Shown here in pieces: positions 31,156 through 41,900 of a stretch of DNA of 64,000 bases. The stretch spans positions 490,862,711 to 490,926,710 of the forward strand of contig VDFB02270651.1 of the NCBI GenBank assembly GCA_007258455.2, in the 5' to 3' direction. The position numbers were made by a program, and so were the translations under genes. The notes beneath the pieces were generated by a model that had not been told where the DNA came from, ran no database searches, and worked only from the letters and a program-made list of their open reading frames with translations. This stretch comes from Sequoia sempervirens. Taxonomy: Eukaryota > Streptophyta > Pinopsida > Cupressales > Cupressaceae. The first letter of the stretch is position 1. The number at the start of each line of letters is the position of its first letter.

Positions 31156-33732
31156 ATGACACAACTGCCTGACCGCTTACGAACCGCCGGTACATACTTG
31201 TGAACCCCCTCGTTGTATGTGCATTTCTTATTTTTTGTGCATTTTTTGGATTTTTAAAATTTTGTTTCTTTTAGCATATCTGCATGCCGATGTAGTGCTT
31301 AGGCTATTTATTTTAGCACTTAGGTCAAATTTTTTAGCGCTTAGGTTGGATTAATTAGCACTTTCAATGTTTTAGTGCCTAGGATAGGAACTTTAGTGCT
31401 TTGACTTACTGTTTTAGTGCTTTCACTATATTAGCTTGCGTTTACCCCGATATAATAACGCTTTTGATGAAGTGGCGCTTTGATTGTATAAAATGGCTCT
31501 TTTAATTGTTTTAATGGTGCTTTTGATATTCTAGCGCATAAAAACTTTGTTTTAGCGCTTCTAAGTCAGATTGTTAAAGTTTGTCAAATTTATCCTTGAT
31601 TTTGTCAATTTTGATCATGTCAGTCGTTCGTTTGATATGATTGATGATCCTGATCAAGTAGATGATGTTCAACCTCATGATAGGTGAGTAATAATCATAA
31701 TTTGATTGATAAACCTCATGATAAGCGAGGTTGATTTGATGTATTGACCTCATGATACGTGAGTTTTAATGATGTTTGATGATTGACCTCGTGATAGGTG
31801 AGGTTTAATGATGTTTTCTCATGAGATTTAATCAAAAATCTTATGAAGAGTTGATTAGTTTTGATAGGATAATTGATATTTGATGTTTTGACCAATTGTA
31901 CTGACTTTGAATTTTTCATATTGATAGGAGATTTTGACGAACCTCTAGATTAGAGAGCGATTTCCTTAGACATTTGATTTGATATGACAACTGGCCTAGC
32001 CTAAGACAACTATCATTACATGTTGTGGATTTTCTTCCTTGATATGCCCCAGATTAGGATTAATCGGGGTCTCCTAATAGCTTTAGCAGAGAGGTGGCAC
32101 AACGAGCATAACACCTTCCACCTAGCTACCAATGAGATTACAGTAATCCCCGAGGATGTCTGGTGGATTTTGTGGATACCAGTTGTCGGGGTTATTATCG
32201 TCTATGATTCATCCGAGCAGGGTGGTACTGATGCTCTTCGAAGAGTGTTTTAGGATGATCACATTGCTGGATGTTGGATTCCATGGTGGGAGATGGTGGA
32301 TGCCTGTGCCACTTTGTCGATAGTTCTTGTTGGGTTCATTGGAGGGTTCCTTTATCCTGATTGTAGGTCAAAGGGATTCTCTATTGGTTGGGACCGTGTG
32401 CTTGAGAGCATGATCATGCATGGGATGAGATATGCTTGGGGCATGTGCATGCTTGCCCACCTGTATCATGATTTGCATTTGGCAGTCTATCTTGGACCTA
32501 TCAAAGTTTATCAGCCAGAGTCACTTTACTTCAAGTGTGGGCGTGGGAGCATATTGTTGTCACACGACTAGTGATGGTGAGGAAACATCCATCTAGGCAG
32601 CCTTATGTCGATATATATGCAGGTCAACTTACTTAGCCTAGATTGGGTAAGTTAGATCATTGGAGGCGAGTACTGGATGATATGGAGACTATGACCTAGC
32701 GTCCCTATTTAGATTGTGAGCATTGAGATGATGATGACGCGCAGTTGCCATTTTTCTGTCAGTCTTTTATTCTAATTGGGTGGACATGGTGGGTTTTGGA
32801 GAGATTTTTGTTGAGGCGAGTGCTTCGTCAGTATGGCATTGTTCAGAGCATTCCCTAGAGTGCTGCTCACTATGCTCAGTGACAGCTGGATTCTACAAAT
32901 TGGGGGCCTAGTCTATCTTATGATGCCACTATACAGGAGTTCCAGGCTTTACAACCTCTTATTTGGGATATCCAACCAAATATTGTTGAGCCACCAGTGA
33001 CAATCGATTATGTAGAGTATCTGGTGCTTCATACATTTCCACACATTACCATTCCTAATGAACCAACACCATTACCTGCTGGGAAGGAGATTGTTTTTAC
33101 ACACTGGCGTCTAGAGGAGAGAGGAGATTAGTGGTGAGGAGGAGGTGGAGAGTAGTAGTGATGGAAAGGGTAGTGGGGATGAGGAGGATAGTAGTAGTGA
33201 TAGTAGTGGGGATGAGGAGGGCAGTGATGATGATAGTAGTGGAGATAGTCCAAGTGGATCAAGTGAAGGTGTATTGGGTGTTGGTGGGTCAGATCCGGGT
33301 TTAGAGGAGTACATGATGCCTCACAAGAGGTGAGCAGTTGTAGATCCTTCATAGCAATGTGTGTAGCAATAGTAGACTGAAATAGCGAGTCTACAGGTAC
33401 AGGTTCAGACATTACAAGGAAAGTTGACTCAGGCCTAGGGTTTGTTGGTACATACTTAGACATAGATGCAGGCTTAGGCTCAAGACCATGCACAAGCTCT
33501 AGCATCGGTACAGGCTCAGTTGACCATAGCTCAGGTTCAAATTACTTCATTGACAGCTAAGAGGGATACTGCTAGACGGGCTGCAGAGCAGGCTCAATCG
33601 ACTACCAAGAGACTATATAGATTAGACGATGTTACCATTATGGCTAATTACATGCAAGAGGTTTTTTGGGTTGGTCATGTGGTCGAGTACTATAGAGGGA
33701 AATATCATGATGCAGTTCCCTCTGAGCAGTGA
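31156..33732 (+). pseudogene. Antisense plant-mobile-domain (PMD) gene carried by Tat1
   Basis: Runs against the element's own genes, between integrase and the 3' LTR. Candidate exon 1 (31156-31189) starts ATGACACAACTGCC, ends at a GT, and parallels Tat2 exon 1. The intron runs to an acceptor TTGATAG|GAG at 31927. Exon 2 carries the PMD signature: a LLIALAERWHNEHNTFHL segment, then EITVIPEDVWWIL and a WIPVVG segment (32,020-32,253), then a second ORF (32,293-32,571) with MHGMRYAWGMCMLAHLYHDL. After that come an acidic Ser/Asp/Glu run (33,145-33,314), a Gln/Ala-rich coiled-coil-like part, and a C-terminal VEYYRGKYHDAV. PMD proteins are plant nuclear proteins also found in transposons. Stops (for example at 32,251 and 32,569) and frameshifts make this copy dead; exon 1 is 34 nt and out of phase. 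The intron also holds short repeats of 'cctcatgataggtgag' type (31,670-31,800). Confidence 0.6.
31290..31570 (+). repeat. Dispersed 'ttttagtgctt' motif cluster, 3' side of Tat1
   Basis: About a dozen variants of TTTTAGTGCTT, TTAGCACTT and TTAGCGCTT within 280 bp, inside the antisense gene's intron. The same core recurs in the leader at 42,230-42,720 and 44,229-44,520. Confidence 0.6.
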
Positions 33733-33989
33733 GTTATGTACAGTCTTGATTAGGCAGGACTCATACCAGGACTATCAGTGTAGGTGTGACCCAACCTCTT
33801 CATAGAGACCCGAGAGATACTTGTACTTCTAGTGGTGGAGTTACTAGCCCAAGATGCCCACACCATTTGGAGCTAACACCACATAGTCTTTGTGATGTGA
33901 TTCCTCTGTTGTATTTTGAGATGATGATGTTCATTCCAATTACAACCACTTTTGATGATATATTTCTCTTCAATTCAAACATCATTGTA

Positions 33990-34780
33990 CACTTGACATT
34001 TCTGATTTTGAGATCTATCTGATATACAATAGATTTATCGATCTATTACGTGTTGTATATGATTATATGATGGATGCATTTACTTTCTATGTTGTACATG
34101 CCATGTGACGATCCTTTTATTACAATGTTATGGATGCAGTTTATAATCATGATGATATACTATTATTTATGATGTTCTATTTATGATGTGCAAAATGATG
34201 ATGTATAGATGTATGATGTATGTATGTATGATGTATGGATGCATGATGTATGATATATGGATGCATGGTGTATATGTATGATGTATGGATGCATGATGTA
34301 TATGCATGATGATGTGTAACTCTAAATTATATGATAATGTGCCTATATGTATGATTATGGATATGATGTGTTAAATGATAGATGATGCACGATGTAAATG
34401 GAATGGCACATTTTTATTCTTGTGTCAATGCAAATATATGATGTAATAAATAGATGAAAATGATGTATGATACATGATATGTTGAATATATGTGAATGGA
34501 AATGCAATTGTATGATGTATAAGTGGATGAAAAATAATGGTATGTTGAATGGATTTATGATATGTGATATGATGACTGGATGTATGATATGAAACTATAA
34601 AGATTTATTTTTGATATTTTCTTATGCAATTTTATGACATGCAATATGAGAAATATGATATGATCAATGCAATTTGTATGAATGATGAATTGATAATTAA
34701 ATACTTTCTAATGTATGCAATGAAAATTATGATGTGACTACATGATAATGATGATGTTTTTGTTAATGTCAAGTATACTC
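33990..34780. repeat. ATG-rich low-complexity tract in Tat1
   Basis: A degenerate tract built from 'gatgtatgatgtatggatgc' type units, following the antisense PMD gene. A similar tract follows the Tat2 PMD gene at 57,860-58,740. No ORF is meaningful here. Confidence 0.7.
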
Positions 34781-35189
34781 AATCTATTATGAGAAAATAT
34801 AATCATTATTTGGAATTGGTTACCCTTCTATGTAACAAACACTCTGCAGATGCAAAACTATTATGAATGAAATCTAATTTTACCATGAAAATCTATATGC
34901 AAACATTGGTATCTTAATAGTACTTTTATTTTTCTTTGTATCATCATAGAGCTTTAAAAATTTTGAAAGTGAGTACAAGAACCGATGGTATAATTTAGAC
35001 CATGATGACCTGAGTACTTCTTCTATGATTTTTGATATTGCAAGTGAACACAAGCATCTATGTATAATTAAACAAAGATGGCCTGAGAATTTTTGGCATA
35101 AAAAAACAAGAATTAATTATGTTCTTATATGAATTCTGAATGTCATCAGTGATAATTTGTAGAGCACGTCTCGTGACAATTCACATAAT
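34781..35189. other. Unassigned Tat1 sequence after integrase
   Basis: By comparison with Tat2, the integrase C-terminal region (the GPF...GVY...HLKKF segment) should lie here, but I cannot find it. I see only AT-rich text without a domain, so the C-terminus was probably deleted. Confidence 0.35.
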
Positions 35190-36000
35190 AATAATGATTA
35201 ACTCACAGACACAAAGTGATGGTATTTCCACCTCAATAGGTAGGATGGCCTTTGATCCATATACCAAGGTATATGGTGTAGCTCTTATTGGTGTTATGAT
35301 GCTAGTTCTATAGGACCATAATGCAAGATTTAGCTAAACATGCCAATCACATCCAACATCATTAACTATTTTCTTTAGTATTTTCAGAATTGTTTTGTTT
35401 GAGGCCTCTACTTGGCCATTTCCCTGAGGATAGTACAATGTTGAGAAATGGTGTTGGATATGAAATCTTTCACATAATTCTTGGACATCCTGGTTCTTAA
35501 AAGGCCTACCATTATCTGTTACAATGAATTGAGGTACACCATACCGATAGATGAGGTAGTTTAGTATGAAAGATGAGATGTTCTTTCCAATGATTGTTGT
35601 TAAAGGAACCACTTCTATCCATTTTGTAAAGTACCCGGTTGTTGTGATTATGAACTTATGTCCATTGGATGAAGATGGGTTTATCTTTCCTACCAGGTCC
35701 AATCCCCACTGAAAAAAGGGCCATGTTGATGTAAATGGTTGCAACTCTTGTGCTAGAGCATGGATTAAATTACCATGAATTTGGCATTTCTGACACTTTT
35801 TTAATAAATTGATAAGACTCCTCCATATTCGACCAATAATACCATAAACAAAGGGGTTTCTTTGCTAGGGTTAGTCCACTTGAATGAGTTCCACAAATAC
35901 CTTCATTGACCTCATGTAAGGCTGTTTCAGATTCATGATGTTCTAGATACCGAAGAAGAGTACCATCTAGACCTCGACGGTAAATGATGTCAGTAATCAA
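35190..36000 (-). pseudogene. Tat1 integrase
   Basis: Integrase inserts the element's cDNA into the host genome. The N-terminal part (36000-35770) has GTLLRYLEHHESE then HEVNEGICGTHSSG, the His pair of the zinc-binding domain. The Cys pair (KCQKC) is out of frame because of one extra A in an A-run near 35,805. The catalytic core (35744-35334) shows Asp16 (WGLDLVG), Asp77 (VTDNGRPF) and Glu113 (GNGQVEASNK), the D,D-35-E arrangement, all intact. The frame continues past a TAG at 35,331 through ALWSYRTS and VYGSKAILPIEVEIPS to about 35,190. The C-terminal domain is missing. Non-functional as it stands. Confidence 0.85.
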
Positions 36001-36297
36001 TGTATGTCGTGCAGATTGGTGGATGAAGTTACACTTTTGGTTTCTAGAAAGATCAAGAGGAAGGATATTATCCTTGAGGTAAGTATAGATCTCTCCATAT
36101 AGTGAGGTTTGAATGTTGGTTATTTGGCATATGGTTTATGATTCAGGATTGTCATAGGCAAGGTTAGATACTTGTTTTGTCATAAACTCATAACAACCTT
36201 GCTTTTTTGGTAATTGCAAGAGAGAAGCAATTTTTTCCATAGCATCCACAACTTTGTTTTCTACCCTTGGTATCTATTCAAACTTGATCTCCACAAA

Positions 36298-36648
36298 TTA
36301 CTTTTTAAGATCATCTATCATTTTATTATATGGCATGAAATTTTCATCTTTTGTTTGATACTCGCTATTTACCTGATAGATGACAAGCTGTGAGTCCCCA
36401 TACACTTGTATTTCTATGATTTTCCATTCAATAGCCACCTTGATGATAATAATCAATGCCTCATACTTAGCTACATTATTGGTACATGGAAACATTAGTC
36501 TATAGGATCTTGGGATGGTGTATCCTTGAGGTGTAACAAATATAATTCTCACACCAAACCCCCTTTGAGTGTAGGACCCATCAAAATAAAGCGTCCATTG
36601 TTGTGGGGTAATATTTAGAATGTCTGCATCAAAAAATTTGATGTTCAT
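36298..36648 (-). pseudogene. Tat1 second RNase H-like domain
   Basis: 116 codons carrying a full RNase H-like fold signature: Asp23 (WTLYFDGSY), Glu63 (NNVAKYEALI) and Asp85 (VYGDSQLV), then VNSEYQTKDENF. Placement between the RT-linked RNase H and integrase is the hallmark of the Tat lineage, where a second, host-like RNase H is present. It would degrade RNA in RNA/DNA hybrids during reverse transcription. It has no stop within this stretch. The assigned ATG is internal to the ancestral polyprotein, so it is not a true start. Confidence 0.8.
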
Positions 36649-36699
36649 TGGATGATTATCCTGTAACGGAGCTTTAGCTAATTAATCAACTATTACCTA

Positions 36700-37451
36700 T
36701 CCCTTGATGGCTCTCCAGTCTACATACTGGATATCAAACTCACTTAAGATCATGACCTATTTTGCTAGTCTCCCTGTTAGAGCAACTTTGCTGAGTAGAT
36801 ATTTTAATGGGTTTATTTTTGCTATGAGTCTGACTATATCAACATGTAGTGCCACAACTGTTGAGTTGCAAATACCACTTCCAAACAAGCTTTCTCTATG
36901 AATGTGTAATTTATTTCATAACCATTGAGAATCATGCTGATATAGAAAATAGCTTTTTCCTTTCCCTAAGAATCTTCCTGTGCTAATAGAGCTCCTAAAG
37001 AAATGTCAGTTGTTGTGATATATAGTAACAATGGTCTCTCTATTGCAGGTGGCATGAGTATGGGAGGCAACACCAAATATTGCTTGATCTAGTTAAAAGT
37101 TGTTTTGCAGTCATGATCCCACTTGAATGAGACATTCTTATGAAGTAGATGATTGAATGGATGGATTTTGTCTGCCAATTGGGAGATAAATCTCCTGTTT
37201 GATTGTAGCCTGCCTTGTAGAGACCATAGTTGACTTATGTTTTTAAGTAGCGACATCTCCATTATTGCTTTGACCTTAGTCGGATCCACTTCGATACCTT
37301 TTTCTGACACTATGTATCCAAGGAGTTTTGTTGATGTTACCCAAATCACACATTTCTTAGGGTTCAATTTGAATTGAACTTTTCTAGTCTAGTAAATATT
37401 TTGCCGAGGATCTCCAAATTTCCTTCTCTAGTGTATGATTTTGCTAATATA
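36700..37451 (-). pseudogene. Tat1 RT thumb/connection and RT-linked RNase H
   Basis: After the frameshift at the RT active site, the minus strand reads a SYTREGNLEILGKIFTRLEK-type segment. Then comes the ORF 37367-37089 with LNPKKC...GYIVSEKGIEVDPTKV, GRLQSNRRFISQLADK and HPFNHLLHK, the usual region after the gypsy RT core. An RNase H-like piece follows (LLLYITTTD, GALLAQED) with several stops to about 36,700. Confidence 0.75.
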
Positions 37452-38483
37452 TCATCTATCATCCACATAATCTTCCATAAAAGTATGCATCATGTCATGG
37501 AAAATAGTGGTCATTGCCCACTGATATGTTGCACCTGCATTTTTCAACCCAAAGGGAATGGCATTCCAACAGAATGCACCCCAAGGACAAGTGAATGTTG
37601 TCTTTTCTTGATCTTCAAGTGCTATCTTGATTTGGTTGTACTCTGAGAAGCCATCGATTAATGACAACATGGCATGTCCTACTGTTAAATCAACAATAAT
37701 GTCAATATTCGGTAAAGGAAAATCATCCTTTGGGCATGCCTTATTTAGATCTCTGAAATCTATGCATATTCTGATGCTATTATCTAGTTTAGATACATGC
37801 ACAATATTTGAAATCCACTCAGCATAATCGATAGACTTGATAAATCCTACATCCAATAACTTTTTCAGCTCAACTTTTACCATCAAGCTGATGTGGGGAT
37901 GCATTTTTCTCAGTTTTTTCTTTATTGGTTTGATTCCGGATGGTAGAGAGAGATGATGCATTAGGAGATCTGGATCTAATCCTGGCATGTTAGAATAAGA
38001 CCAAGCAAAATTGATATGTTTCTCTTCAAAGAATTTGGTGAATTTGAGCTTCTCTTGTTCTGTCATAGACTCTCCCAAATGTAGAATCTTTGCCTTTTTT
38101 GTTGTTCCAAGATTTATGGACTGCATAGGTTTCCCTAGTACTGATGATCTATCATGGTAATGCTTTGGAAGGGTGTCAAATCTTCCATATTTTGGTGCCT
38201 TAGAAAGGCTTTCACTATTAGATACATTCTTTATTTTTTCTTTTTCAAAATTTAATGGTGCCATTGAATGGTTTTCGCCATTAGATCCATTTTTCCTGTT
38301 GTCATTTTTTGAACTAGAAGATTTGGCACCCTCCTGATTTGAAGTGTCATTATGAGTATTATAGGTAGAACTTGTATCAGTTTCATCACTACAAAGAAAA
38401 TTTATGATGGCATCATCATTTGAAAAGACTAGTATATTAATAGGCTTGGTTGGTTCCCAGTCAATTAGTTTAGGGTGTATCAA
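37452..38483 (-). pseudogene. Tat1 reverse transcriptase
   Basis: 343 open codons. Residues 1-170 are a Ser/Asn/Lys-rich linker from the protease. The RT core follows: LPSGIKPIKKKLRKMHP, a RICIDFRDLNKACPKD segment, LSLIDGFSEYNQI, TFTCPWGAFCWNAIPFGLKNAGATYQ, and the catalytic YVDD at residues 339-342. RT copies the element's RNA into cDNA. Just after YVDD a 7-base tandem duplication (AGATGAT) in the minus-strand sequence shifts the frame into a stop. The downstream pol is thereby separated, and this copy cannot encode an active enzyme. Confidence 0.9.
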
Positions 38484-39497
38484 GGGTAATAAGTCATCAG
38501 GTTGAGTAAGGTTGATAGTTGTAAGTGTTCTGATAGCCAGGTGGTCAATTTTTTAATGGGATGGTCAAGGTCTATGATATTACACTCCTCTAAGTCATCT
38601 ATCTCACTCGATGTCTATTCATCCTCGCTTGAGTCATCGATATTTGGTGATCCCAATACAAGTGGCCTGGTTCTTGAACTTTGTCCCTCCTCTCGTGTTG
38701 GTGTATATGCTTTAATGACATCAATTTTTTTGTCATTGTATGATGATTTAGATAAATGATCCCGTTCATACTCATTGGAATTTGTTTTAGAACCATCCCT
38801 CATTTGCAGAATCCTTCCTACCACTTTCTGAGTTACTTATTTTGATTCCCTTGTATAGCCTAATCCTGTTTTGTCTTTAGGCTGAAGTGTTAGAGGTTGA
38901 ATAGGTTCTATAATACCATCTTTACTTTTTCCAATTGGTCCTTTCTCTTCATAGCCCATTTTTTTCCAAGATAGCCTTTCCTTTTCCATATTGATCTATA
39001 CTTATGCTAATATTTGCTGATATTGAGGCTTCTTCATCTTTGTATAGCCAATTGAGAATGGCCTTGTCTTTTGCTTCATCTTCTAGAGTACTTTCTTTTA
39101 CAAACCTTTCATCTAGAACCTTGATAGGTTGTGATGATTGTTGCGTATTTGTTGTGGGCTGTCCATATGTTTTTGGGGATGGTAGCAATTGTGAAAGACA
39201 CAAAGATTGTTCAATGGAATATTCTCCCAAGCCCTTGTCCTTTAATTACATCTCATCTGTGTATTTCTATGATAAATTATTTAGGGGACCTTCATTGTTT
39301 GATAAAGTTGAATCAATAGTAGTTGTTTCCTTTGCCTGGTCCTTCTTCTCAACCCATTTGGATATAAATTTAGTTGCTTTTCACCACTAGATGAAGTAGA
39401 TGAGCTAGCTTCTCTACTATGGGGCACCAGAGTGTCTTGATTTTCTTTAAACATGTTACAAAGTCTATGGATTATTGTTGTCAGTTGAAATAGTGAC
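38484..39497 (-). pseudogene. Tat1 protease-RT spacer
   Basis: Minus-strand ORF pieces (for example 39230-38949, 93 codons, with SPKTYGQPTTNTQQ and LDERFVKESTLEDEAKDKAI) without a catalytic motif. The region joins protease to RT in the polyprotein. The plus-strand ORFs across it are shadows. Confidence 0.55.
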
Positions 39498-40010
39498 CTA
39501 TTGTCCATTGACATAAAATTTCAAACATTGATGATATGTTGAAGGTACCGCTTGCATTTCATGGATCCATGGATGTTCCAAGAGTATTTTATATGTTAGA
39601 TTTTTGTCTAACACTTGGAAAACTATGTTTTTAACAATCGGTCCCACTTGAATTGGTAGTACAATTAGCCCCTTGGAAGACCTTTCATTTTCATCATATT
39701 CTTTTATTGTTATCTTTCTTCTAGCATCAATGGTGTTGTCAGAATAGCCTCTATTTAATCCAGCTCCACAATCTATTAAGACATGCTTGACATGGTGTTT
39801 ATGGATTAAAACCTCTATATGGAGGGCCACATTGTGTGGGTGATTTAGTGACAAATCATCTTGTTTGGAAAATAATAGACATTGAGGTGTGGTTAGATGT
39901 CCCACCATAGCTTGAAATTGATAGACATCCAAATTATTGGGTACTGTAGTGACCACTAGAGCTTGTTCTAGAACCTCCTTATGTGATGGTGAAATTCTAA
40001 GAAGTTCCAA
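39498..40010 (-). pseudogene. Tat1 aspartic protease
   Basis: 170 codons. Asp80 lies in VLIDCGAGLN, where active enzymes usually have Asp-Thr/Ser-Gly or Asp-Gly-Gly-Ser; Cys81 here is unusual. The C-terminal half has the gypsy pattern LPIQVGPIVKNIVFQVLD, LLEHPWIHEMQAVPSTYHQ and LKFY. The protease releases Gag and Pol proteins from the polyprotein. His in place of the usual Arg in the LLG-R-PWIH motif is a further sign of decay. Confidence 0.8.
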
Positions 40011-40365
40011 TATGGATATCTATGTGGGTATCTTTTATCATTGATCCACAATGCTGTATTGATGTGAAGGGGGAGTAGTGATTTTATTTGAAACTCCTTT
40101 TAGTATCACTTTGGACTGCCCCCTTGTCGTTGCATTGATTGGTTGATATTCTTATCTATCCTTGATTTTTATGACATTGATTTGGTTGTCGGATGTGTTT
40201 ATGTTTGGGATTACATTCAGGGATATAGTGCCATTGATGCTTATGTTATCTGTTTGATTATCAATGAAATTATTTTTCTCAACCTCATAAATGCTAAGAA
40301 TGGTGGTGTCATAGATATAGTTTGCACTTTTTATTTTATTGTTTGAAGAAGATTCCCCTTTTTTC
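40011..40365 (-). pseudogene. Tat1 gag-protease junction
   Basis: A minus-strand ORF fragment (40445-40152, 97 codons, Lys/Asn/Ile-rich) overlaps the gag end in another frame. It links the zinc knuckle to the protease and has no domain. Confidence 0.4.
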
Positions 40366-41900
40366 CTATTTGGGTAAAGGATTTGTAAACACACTGTGAT
40401 CGTTTTTTGTTTGATATCCTTCGACAAACACCTTCTTTGCTTCAATCATGTTTTGTATCAAATGTTTTAATTGCATACAGTCATTTGTTTTATGTCCTTT
40501 ATTTTTATGAAAGTTGCAATAATCAGCATCATTCCACCAAGATGGTTTCACTTTCAGCTCTCAATTTCTTGCTTCTAGTAGAGTAATAAGTCTATTTGCA
40601 ATAAGCTCTCTCATTGTTGATTCCAAGGTTTGTCCTAATGGTGTAAATCTTCGTTGATTGGATTGTCTTTGATATGATGGTGGTCGAGATTCTCCATTGT
40701 TTGGGTTATTGTTTTGAGTGGTACCTTGATTGTTGTTTTGGTTGTCATTTTTATTTGTTTTCATAGTTGTTGTTGCCAAATTGAATACTAGTTTTGTATT
40801 TTGCGTGTTAGTTGTAGGATCATTGTTTCCAATATTTCTATTTTTCTGCCAAAATTTAGGCCTGTCATTATTTCCATAGTGATTTGAAGAATTTGCATTG
40901 TTTGATGTATCATTGTAATGTTTAATCACTCTTTTGACTAAGGCTTCTTCAATTTTAAGCCCGTTCTCAATCACTTTTTCAAATGTCAGGGGACACTGCA
41001 ATTCCAGTCTATAACTCATGTCATCATTTAAGTTTTCAACAAATAATTTAATCTTTTCCTCTTTAGGTATAGATTGAGGATATTTGGCGAACAACCTTTT
41101 CCAACGTTGTAGGAATGATAGGAATGTCTCACCCTTCCTTTGTTTCATGTTGTACAAATATTTTATGGTTACATCATGTTGAATGTTGAAGGAGAATTGT
41201 GTGATGAATCTGTTGACTAGTTCTTCAAAGGATCAAATCCCTGGTTGTAATTTGGAGAACTATTCCATACAGTGAGCTCCTAAACTCCTAGGAAATAACC
41301 TCATTAGGTAAGTATCTTCGTGTGAAAACTCTAGGTTCATTGTTTTGAATTCCCTCACATGGTCAATCAGATTTGTTTTGCCATTGTAATTGTCATATTT
41401 GGGGAATTCACAATGTCTAGGGAAGGGTATCATGTCTATGCTTGGATGAAAAGGGTAAGGAAAAATGTCCTATAATGAATATCTCTTTGTGGTTCCCTTT
41501 TTCATATCCTAAATTTGTTGTAAAGTTTGCATTTGAGTTGTTAGAGCAATTGCTTGATCTATGTCTTGCGTGTTGTGTGGTTCTGTTTCATTTGTTCTAG
41601 GTGTTTCCTTCAATCAATTAATGTCAAAATATTTACTTGAAGTTTTGCACCTAATTCTGCTAACATCAAGAGATATTTTTCCATGTCTTGTTCCAAGACT
41701 TTTTCCATGAATTTGTGAAGATTTGGATCTTGTTGGGAAGTTTGTATATCCTCTTGATTTATTTCATTGGTATCATGTTGATGGAATCTATGAAAGGGGT
41801 TTTCTTCAGCCCTAAAGTTTGGTGTTTCAATTTCCTTCTCCCTAAGTTTTTGTCTTTGTAACCTTGTCAAGATTGGGATACAAGTATTTGTTGTTTTCAC
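40366..41900 (-). pseudogene. Tat1 gag
   Basis: Gag forms the virus-like particle and binds the element's RNA. N-terminal ORF 41900-41610 is charged, with a DMEKYLLMLAELGAKL helix. The capsid-like part reads from about 41,440 through NLIDHVREFKTMNLEFSHED and MRLFPRSLGAH, crossing a TAG and a TGA. It then enters ORF 41157-40561 (MKQRKGETFLSFLQRWKRLF), the standard retrotransposon gag motif, followed by an Asn/Gln-rich tail. The final ORF (40551-40366) has YCNFHKNKGHKTNDCMQLK, a Cys-His knuckle of the Tat type. At least three in-frame stops break it. Confidence 0.8.

Noticed and set aside
33111..33505. Minus-strand Ser/Pro- and Tyr/His-rich ORFs
   Set aside because: Shadows of the acidic Ser/Asp run of the plus-strand PMD gene.
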